Assembly: GCA_030141605.1 (NCBI GenBank)
Contig: JAQGDQ010000727.1
Location: 42,886-106,885, forward strand
DNA from: Tubiluchus corallicola
Lineage: Eukaryota; Priapulida; Priapulimorpha; Priapulimorphida; Tubiluchidae
Length of the DNA stretch: 64,000 nucleotides
Reading direction: 5' to 3'
Shown here in pieces: positions 59,006-64,000 of the stretch. The position numbers were made by a program, and so were the translations under genes. Within the stretch, counting starts at the first letter, position 1, and the number at the start of each line of letters is the position of its first letter. The notes below the pieces were generated by a model. The model had not been told where the DNA came from and made no database searches. It saw only the letters and a list, made by a program, of their open reading frames with translations.

Positions 59006-59086
59006 TGCAGTAGGCAAGAATCGAACCTGCGATGCCTCTCTTGTTTTTATTATTTCATAGAGGTCTTATACCACCATTGCTACTGC
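59006..59086 (-). tRNA. tRNA-like sequence with abnormal anticodon arm
   Basis: On the minus strand GCAGTAG (59086-59080) and CTACTGC (59013-59007) form a perfect 7-bp acceptor stem, followed by A. A canonical T-arm GCAGG-TTCGATT-CTTGC precedes it. Between them CCTCT and AGAGG form a 5-bp stem, but its loop is 19 bases instead of 7, and the D-region is short (16 bases). No normal anticodon can be read and CCA is not encoded. It starts 15 bases after the DUF3164 stop. It may be a decayed tRNA or a tRNA mimic carried by the element. Confidence 0.45.
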
Positions 59087-59101
59087 TAATAATAATTAGT
59101 A

Positions 59102-59725
59102 CTAAATGTTAGAAAAGTTGAGCTCTATGTTACGATACTCTCCTATCTTGTTTTTTGCCCACAGACGTAAATACTGCTTGCTCCTCACTACCCTTATGGC
59201 TTTTTCTATGAGGTCTAAGGCTTGGTGAAAATGTGGGTTGTCGATTCTGGAGCGATAACGTAGTAATGCGGTTACCTTCTTGACGTCGAGCTTGCCACGT
59301 GAGGTCTCAAAGGCGTTCATTACTAGTTGTTTGACCACCTCGTTGTCGCTGCTTATGTTGTTGCTGATAAAACTGTTTAGTAGTTGCTTGGCTTGAGCTA
59401 TAAGATTGTCGTCGAAGTCTTGTCGGTCGTTGATGTTGAGTTCTAGTTTTATATCTCTATTGAATGAGTAAAGCGTAAAGTTGCCTTTGCGATTTTGGGT
59501 GTTGACACCATTGTCCGTCATTTCTTCTAAATACATATTGTGACTTGCATCCATTGCATATATTTTAAAATCGCTTAGTCTTTCGGACAGCTGTTGGGCT
59601 TCCTTTATCAGTTTGGCGAGAAGACGTTCTTTTTTCTTCTCACTGGGCGTTACACGTTTGGTGGGAATGGCGTTACCTTGCTCATCTGTCCACGTTTTTT
59701 CTTTAATAGTGTGTAGTTTAATCAT
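59102..59725 (-). CDS. DUF3164 family protein (Mu-like phage early gene)
   Basis: 207 residues. The central KGNFTLYSFNRDIKLELNINDRQDFDD and following AKQLLNSFI are the DUF3164 core found in Mu-type phages, near gemA, of unknown function. N-terminal helix is strongly charged (SEKKKERLLAKLIKEAQQL). Its translation start region is triplicated upstream in a 52-bp tandem repeat. Confidence 0.8.
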   Translation of the reverse strand: MIKLHTIKEKTWTDEQGNAIPTKRVTPSEKKKERLLAKLIKEAQQLSERLSDFKIYAMDASHNMYLEEMTDNGVNTQNRKGNFTLYSFNRDIKLELNINDRQDFDDNLIAQAKQLLNSFISNNISSDNEVVKQLVMNAFETSRGKLDVKKVTALLRYRSRIDNPHFHQALDLIEKAIRVVRSKQYLRLWAKNKIGEYRNIELNFSNI

Positions 59726-59867
59726 AATAGTTTTATTTTTTTAAGGTATGATTGAGCTCGCAAGCTCGGTTAATCATAATAGTTTTATTTTTTTAAGGTA
59801 TGATTGAGCTCGCAAGCTCGGTTAATCATAATAGTTTTATTTTTTTAAGGTATGATTGAGCTCGCTT
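59718..59867. repeat. 52-bp tandem repeat carrying the DUF3164 start codon
   Basis: Units begin at 59718, 59770 and 59822 (the third is cut at about 59866). Each includes, on the minus strand, an A-rich stretch, AAAACTATT and ATGATTAA, that is, a copy of the gene's own start codon and upstream region. The two outer copies open short frames of about 14 codons instead. Each unit also holds the small inverted repeat GAGCTCGCAAGCTC. Confidence 0.9.
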
Positions 59868-60074
59868 TGTTTCTTTACGCTCTTTTGTCTTGATACAATT
59901 CTTTCTCTCCTTTACTCATTATTTTTTCTTTTCAATGGTGCTCGTGGACTCACTTTGCTTGGTTGTCTTGATACAATTCTTTTGTTCTTTGGCTTGACCC
60001 AAAGGAGCCAACCAAGCGTAGCGAGCTCGCGAACTCCTTTGAAAGCAAAGTTTGTGAGCAAAAAATCAAGCCTG
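59868..60074. other. Repeat-laden spacer
   Basis: No gene is seen. It contains fragments also found upstream of the fibre genes, including GGCTTGACCCAAAG (also at 55103 and 57848) and TTGTCTTGATACAA, which can form short hairpins. Confidence 0.5.
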
Positions 60075-60205
60075 ATTTTAAATTTCTGAACTTCTACTCT
60101 TCGCTACTCTAAAATGGGCTAAACTCGTTCGCTCAATAATTCGCTCTCTCAAACAAAGCCCATTTTTACGTTTCGCTGCGTTTGAAGTTTTACGAAATTT
60201 AAAAT
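60075..60205. repeat. 131-bp nested palindrome, copy 2
   Basis: Ends ATTTTAAATTTC (60075-60086) and GAAATTTAAAAT (60194-60205). In this copy the inner arms AAAATGGGCT and AGCCCATTTT are also perfect, giving a long interrupted hairpin. Confidence 0.88.
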
Positions 60206-60216
60206 AGGGCGGTTGT

Positions 60217-60233
60217 ATTCTGCTGCGCAGAAT
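60217..60233. repeat. 17-bp palindrome, copy 5
   Basis: ATTCTGC-TGC-GCAGAAT, 11 bases after palindrome copy 2. Confidence 0.75.
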
Positions 60234-60387
60234 TTTAATTTCGCTGTTTTTCTATCAAAATCATTTAAGAGCTCTCGTTTTTGCTGCGTAGAATTAGTAG
60301 TTTTTTTGCCTTCCCCCACCCTTCGTGAGGAGGGTGTAGTGGGGGGACAAATTTTTCTTTTAGGGGTGTTTGCTGTGTTATATTTCC

Positions 60388-61623
60388 CTATAATTCACCT
60401 ATATGTTCTGAATCGTCTGTGTCGTCCGTATTTTCTGTATTATTTTCACACTGTTTTTCTCTTAGGTAGTAGTTGTCGTCTATCAGTTCCCATATTTCGC
60501 CATTGTTATTGCTGTGTAGTACTCTTCCGTTGAAGGTTTCGGGTGTTAGGGTTTCGTTTACTTCTATAGTGTTGTCGTCTACTACTTTTTTTATGGTGTA
60601 TTCTCCATTGTTTTGGCAGCTGTGCTCTATTCTTATTTTTTTATCTGCTACTTGTAGCTTGCCTAGTATGTTGTTGGCATTGTTATCTATTATCTGATTG
60701 CCTGTGTTTAAGTCCCATACGGTTACTCCTGCTTCTCCTATTGAGGTATCATTTGATGATACGTATGCTTTATCTCCTTTAATCCATAAGCCAAAAGGAT
60801 TAATAAGCACCCCCTTTCCAAATTCTTCGTCAGTAAGTCTTATAGGATTGGTAGGGTTGCTTATGTCCCATACGTTTACCAATTCTGATTCTTTGTTTAC
60901 TACGTAGGCTTTGCTATTTGCTATCCTTATTACTACTGGTTCATCTAACACTCCACTTCCAAATTCTTCGTCAGTAAGTCTTGTAGGATTGGTAGGGTTG
61001 GATAAATCCCATACGGTTACACGGCTTAAGTTGTGGTCTGTTATATACAATTTATTTCCTTCTTTGAACATACGAGTTGCAGCGTTAAATACTCCTTGTC
61101 CAAATTCTTGGTTGGTTTGTCTTACAGGGTTGGTGGGGTTGGATACATCCCATACAGTCATATGTTCATATTTACCAGTTAGATATAGAGTATCTCCATC
61201 CTTCCATATTCCTCCTGGGACGAGTAGGCTTATTTCTTGATTGGTTTGTCTAGTAGGATTTTTAGGGTCTGATACATCCCATACCGTTACTTTACTAAGC
61301 CTAGAATCTGCTGCATAGATGGTATTGCCATCTTTCCAAATACTCCCTGATAAGCCTGTAAACACTCCCATCCCAAAATCTTCGTCCAGAAGTCGTACGG
61401 GGTTGGTGGGGTTGCTTATGTCCCACACACTTATAAAGTCTTGGATGTTAACTGATAGGTACATTTTATTACCCTCTATCCATAAGAATATAGGGTGTTC
61501 AATTCCACTATCTGCTATTGTTTCTTCAGGTATTAGAGTAGCACCACTACTATTGCTGTTTATAGTATAGTTGCTTTCTAATTGGTCAAGGAAATCGCCT
61601 TGTGTTACTGGTGTTGTTGCCAT
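60388..61623 (-). CDS. LVIVD/WD40-like repeat protein in the mobile element
   Basis: 411 residues, no signal peptide. Residues about 45-320 consist of six repeats of about 43 residues built around VWDVSNPTNPxRLTDEEF and an aromatic/lysine-rich IWKDGNTIYAAD-like strand, a beta-propeller of LVIVD type. The C-terminal 90 residues (GKLQVADKKIRIEHSCQNNG ... EIWELIDDNYYLREK) look like a separate beta domain, followed by an acidic tail. Its leader sequence matches those of the two fibre genes, so it may be co-regulated with them. Function unknown. Confidence 0.65.
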   Translation of the reverse strand: MATTPVTQGDFLDQLESNYTINSNSSGATLIPEETIADSGIEHPIFLWIEGNKMYLSVNIQDFISVWDISNPTNPVRLLDEDFGMGVFTGLSGSIWKDGNTIYAADSRLSKVTVWDVSDPKNPTRQTNQEISLLVPGGIWKDGDTLYLTGKYEHMTVWDVSNPTNPVRQTNQEFGQGVFNAATRMFKEGNKLYITDHNLSRVTVWDLSNPTNPTRLTDEEFGSGVLDEPVVIRIANSKAYVVNKESELVNVWDISNPTNPIRLTDEEFGKGVLINPFGLWIKGDKAYVSSNDTSIGEAGVTVWDLNTGNQIIDNNANNILGKLQVADKKIRIEHSCQNNGEYTIKKVVDDNTIEVNETLTPETFNGRVLHSNNNGEIWELIDDNYYLREKQCENNTENTDDTDDSEHIGEL

Positions 61624-61732
61624 AGTTTTTTAGTTTTTAATGGTTATTAATAGTTATTTTATGTTCTTTTTCTTCTTCTTTTTGTCAGTCAAAAAGAGCC
61701 AACCGAGTGTAGCGAGCAAAAAATCAAGCCTG

Positions 61733-61863
61733 ATTTTAAATTTCTGAACTTCTACTCTTCGCTACTCTAAAATGTGCTAAACTCGTTCGCTCAATAATTC
61801 GCTCTCTCAAACAAAGCCCATTTTTACGTTTCGCTGCGTTTGAAGTTTTACGAAATTTAAAAT
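61733..61863. repeat. 131-bp nested palindrome, copy 3
   Basis: Ends ATTTTAAATTTC (61733-61744) and GAAATTTAAAAT (61852-61863). The inner arm has one change (AAAATGTGCT), so the inner pairing is weaker than in copy 2. Confidence 0.85.
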
Positions 61864-61874
61864 AGGGCAGTTGT

Positions 61875-61891
61875 ATTCTGCTACGTAGAAT
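61875..61891. repeat. 17-bp palindrome, copy 6
   Basis: ATTCTGC-TAC-GTAGAAT, one change from the consensus, 11 bases after palindrome copy 3. Confidence 0.7.
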
Positions 61892-61944
61892 TATTGTCTT
61901 TTAACTTTTCTCTATTATCTATTATCTTTCATCTTTTCTCTCTT

Positions 61945-62193
61945 TTAGTTAATAATTGTAGCTATATATGTTCCTACAATTGCTCCGCTGGCGGCTCCTA
62001 AGGAGTATACTATACGCTGCAAATCGTTGTGCATAGCCATTCTCTTTATATTGATAGCCCACAAAAAACTAATGGAAAAAGAACATAGTCCTAAGCCTAT
62101 CCAATGGAGGTTGGCAATAAAGTAGATGTTGGCTGCCACAAACAATACTTGTAAAAAGGAGGTGGCAAATAGTTTAAGTAGTCTTTTATTCAT
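61945..62193 (-). CDS. 82-residue membrane protein
   Basis: Three hydrophobic segments (about 8-30, 33-50 and 62-80) in a basic protein (MNKRLLKLFATSFLQVLFV ... GTYIATIIN). It overlaps the preceding 60-residue ORF by 8 bases, so they are translated together. Size and context would suit a holin-like or superinfection-exclusion protein, but there is no sequence proof. Confidence 0.55.
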   Translation of the reverse strand: MNKRLLKLFATSFLQVLFVAANIYFIANLHWIGLGLCSFSISFLWAINIKRMAMHNDLQRIVYSLGAASGAIVGTYIATIIN

Positions 62194-62368
62194 AGCTAAG
62201 TGATTTATAGTGTTGCCATTTGTTATAAGATTTGCTGTATTCGTTTATGGACTCCATCCACATTGCATCATTGTTTTTGTGGTAGTAATGGTGTATTTGT
62301 TCTTTCCACCTGTTGGTTAGGTATTTATAATAGATGCTTTTTAGTTTATTGAGGTGCTTTTTAATCAT
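62186..62368 (-). CDS. 60-residue basic protein of unknown function
   Basis: A very short, tyrosine- and lysine-rich protein (MIKKHLNKLKSIYYKYLTNR...). It starts 26 bases after the MuB-like gene and overlaps the next ORF by 8 bases, so it is part of the early operon. No family recognised. Confidence 0.5.
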   Translation of the reverse strand: MIKKHLNKLKSIYYKYLTNRWKEQIHHYYHKNNDAMWMESINEYSKSYNKWQHYKSLSYE

Positions 62369-62394
62369 TGTTTTGAGGTTTGAGGTATTGTTTG

Positions 62395-63300
62395 TTATTT
62401 TATCAATTCGCGTTGTATCAATCGTTTTAGTCTTCTAATATCCTCTATCACTGTGATGGACTGGCCTTCTGCTAATAGTTTGGTCATCTTGGGTAGTTCT
62501 TTCCATATTTTGCGTATGGTTTCTTTGTGGCTTACTCCATTGGCTATGGCTATGTTTTTTACATCTTCATAGGTAGCTCCTATCAGCTTTTTATACACTC
62601 TACCAAATCTACTGTCTATTTCGTCGTAGCCTTTTTTGTTTAGCGAAACGTTTTTTTTTATTTGTTTTTCAAGGTTTTCGGTGCCGCTTATTAGTACTCC
62701 TAAGCGGTCTTCAAGTGCGTTGAATAGGGGTATTAATACTCGTAATGCTCTTGGTTTTAGCTTGTCTGCTTCGTCTATAATGAGTAGTGGTTTTTTTGTT
62801 TGTTGTTGAGAAAAGAAGTTAATTACCTTTTCTTGTAGGTTCTCTATGTCTGTGTATTTTTTGCCTATATCTATCACAAGTGTTGTGCATAGGTTGATTA
62901 AGAAATTGCGTGCTGCCCATTCTCCTGCTTGCATATAAAATACGCTGTTGGCTGCGTGCTTGTGAGCATAGTGTTTCAAGGCGGCTGTTTTTCCTGAGCC
63001 TGCTTTGTAGCTAATGGGGTTGAACCATTGGTGTTTTTTTGTGTTGTTCAGTTCCATTTTTATTATTTTGTAATTCAAGGTGTTTTCTATTACTTGCCAG
63101 CTATTGTCTTTCTTATAGCCTAATTTTTGTGCTACTTTCAACCACATAGAGTTGCTTATACTGTCCCATTTGCCGTTGAGCATATTGGATATGGTGGTTT
63201 TGCTTATGCTTGCTTTTTTTGATAGATGAGAGTAGTTGTTACCTGTCCTATTGGGGTAATCTTCTATCAACCTTAGTATTTGTGTTTTACTGAAATCCAT
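62395..63300 (-). CDS. MuB-like AAA+ ATPase for transposition target selection
   Basis: 301 residues. An N-terminal HTH (LSKKASISKTTISNMLNGKW) as in MuB precedes an AAA+ domain with Walker A KAGSGKTAAL (about 107), Walker B LLIIDEADKL (about 173) and sensor-1-like VLISGTENL. The C-terminal region resembles the MuB DNA-binding end. MuB coats target DNA and activates the transposase. It begins 14 bases after the transposase stop, the usual A-B order of Mu-like elements. Confidence 0.88.
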   Translation of the reverse strand: MDFSKTQILRLIEDYPNRTGNNYSHLSKKASISKTTISNMLNGKWDSISNSMWLKVAQKLGYKKDNSWQVIENTLNYKIIKMELNNTKKHQWFNPISYKAGSGKTAALKHYAHKHAANSVFYMQAGEWAARNFLINLCTTLVIDIGKKYTDIENLQEKVINFFSQQQTKKPLLIIDEADKLKPRALRVLIPLFNALEDRLGVLISGTENLEKQIKKNVSLNKKGYDEIDSRFGRVYKKLIGATYEDVKNIAIANGVSHKETIRKIWKELPKMTKLLAEGQSITVIEDIRRLKRLIQRELIK

Positions 63301-63314
63301 CTTTTTAATATTTT

Positions 63315-64000
63315 TTAAATTTGTTGTTTCACAAAATCGGATATATTAATTGTTGTTTTTTCTGGATTTATAAGTTTTTTAGCAGTGTTGTCGTCTTCTA
63401 CTACATCTCCATTTGCTGCAAGTAGGTAGGTTTCTTGTAGTTCTGTTTTTTCTTTATTGGCAAGGCTGCCTAATAGCAATGTTACATAGTTAGGGTCTAT
63501 GGTTTGTGTTGTAGATGCGAGGTCTTTTTTGCGTTGTTTTTCTATGTGTTGTATGCGTTGTCTTTCTGTGGTGAGTGTTTTATGATCGGGGTTTGTTCCG
63601 TATATTTTGACTTGTGGTGCTTCGCTGGCAGAGCCTATCCATTTCTCTGTGTTTAATTCATACAAGTGAACTTTCTCTAAGTTCATTGCGTCGTACCTTA
63701 CTATTAGCTTTTTACCTGTATAGTGTTTCATTGCTTTGTAGTCTACATTGTAGTAGTGGGGTACTTTCTCTATTTCAATTTTGACCTGTCCTTTGCGTAG
63801 GGTTACTGTGCGTTTTAGTCCGAATAGTAGATTATATTCTACTGCTGTAGGGTGTATGGCGTGTTTCTTGTTGCTTTGTTGGTGTTTCTGTTGTGGTGTG
63901 AGGTGTTTGTCTGTAAGGTTTGCTTTGCTGTATGTTTCGAAAGGTGTGTTGTTGTAGTTGTATATGGCAATACGTAACTGAACGAAGTACAATCGAGCTA
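63315..64000 (-). CDS. Mu-type transposase, C-terminal part (cut by window end)
   Basis: The frame is open through the window edge, so the start codon is outside. Visible parts are the end of the integrase-like core (LYFVQLRIAIYNYNNTPFETYSKANL), the Mu transposase C-terminal barrel (QVKIEIEKVPHYYNVDYKAM ... LIVRYDAMNLEKVHLYEL) and a charged tail probably used to contact MuB. The catalytic aspartates lie outside. The order transposase then MuB-like ATPase supports the assignment. Confidence 0.85.
   Translation of the reverse strand, partial: ARLYFVQLRIAIYNYNNTPFETYSKANLTDKHLTPQQKHQQSNKKHAIHPTAVEYNLLFGLKRTVTLRKGQVKIEIEKVPHYYNVDYKAMKHYTGKKLIVRYDAMNLEKVHLYELNTEKWIGSASEAPQVKIYGTNPDHKTLTTERQRIQHIEKQRKKDLASTTQTIDPNYVTLLLGSLANKEKTELQETYLLAANGDVVEDDNTAKKLINPEKTTINISDFVKQQI

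Larger units (their letters stand above)
53327..64000 (-). mobile_element. Mu-like transposable element with tail-fibre-like genes (boundaries unknown)
   Basis: All genes here run leftward. Transposase C-terminus, MuB-like ATPase, DUF3164 and GemA-like proteins are hallmark early genes of Mu-like phages, and three fibre-like proteins are inserted among and after them. Base composition of the fibre genes is visibly less AT-rich than the host, and intergenic repeats are dense. The right end lies outside the window; the left end is somewhere between tRNA-Leu (52978) and 53327. No virion assembly genes are seen in this part. Confidence 0.6.

Noticed and set aside
58812-59060. Plus-strand ORF of 82 codons across the tRNA-like sequence
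   Set aside because: Its last part simply reads the antisense of the tRNA-like T-arm, a common false gene; codon pattern and position do not support a protein.

Overview
This window is a piece of an AT-rich chromosome from a member of the Bacteroidota, most likely Bacteroidales or a close relative. The evidence is the SusC/SusD pair with a propeller-type regulator, GldD and GldE beside ssb, a bacterial group II GGGPS-like enzyme, a HU-SPOR protein, a Bacteroidota-type porin, and repeated use of the TAnnTTTG promoter element, often with TTG or TTTG about 20 bases upstream. I cannot name the species.

Region 1 (about 1-43,000) is ordinary chromosome: topA (cut by the window edge), a HU-SPOR protein, rmuC, a flavoprotein, smpB, lepA, a large OmpA/TPR lipoprotein, a TolC-like protein, the block ssb-gldE-gldD-PPTase-GGGPS, a NamZ-like muramidase, a sugar kinase, an acyltransferase, cysQ, the membrane pyrophosphatase hppA, tsaD, a TamB-like giant, the ileS-dksA/traR-lspA cluster, a porin with a broken glycosyltransferase downstream, and pheT with a small rhodanese. 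Two intergenic regions carry matching, probably structured elements (15.5 kb and 21.3 kb) that may be a small RNA family.

Region 2 (40,087-52,776) is a complete polysaccharide utilisation locus, probably for a beta-glucan. It has a SusR/HTCS-like propeller regulator with a LuxR-type HTH, then a susC-susD pair with a direct-repeat operator candidate, a GH5 lipoprotein, an exported ADP-ribosylglycohydrolase-family protein and a GH3 beta-glucosidase. tRNA-Leu(CAA) follows.

Region 3 (about 53,000-64,000, all on the minus strand) looks foreign. Transcription enters from the right edge with a Mu-type transposase (truncated by the window) and a MuB-like ATPase, followed by two small ORFs, a DUF3164 protein and a GemA-like protein, which are typical early genes of transposable phages. 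Among them sit three signal-less beta-propeller or tail-fibre-like proteins. Two of these are recent duplicates with near-identical N-termini and different centres. No capsid, portal, terminase or baseplate gene is seen before the host tRNA. The spacers are full of repeats: three copies of a 131-bp nested palindrome, a family of 17-bp palindromes, 17 tandem copies of TAGTTAA, a triplicated 52-bp translation start region, and a tRNA-like sequence with an abnormal anticodon arm. This is the part of the window most likely to hold something undescribed.
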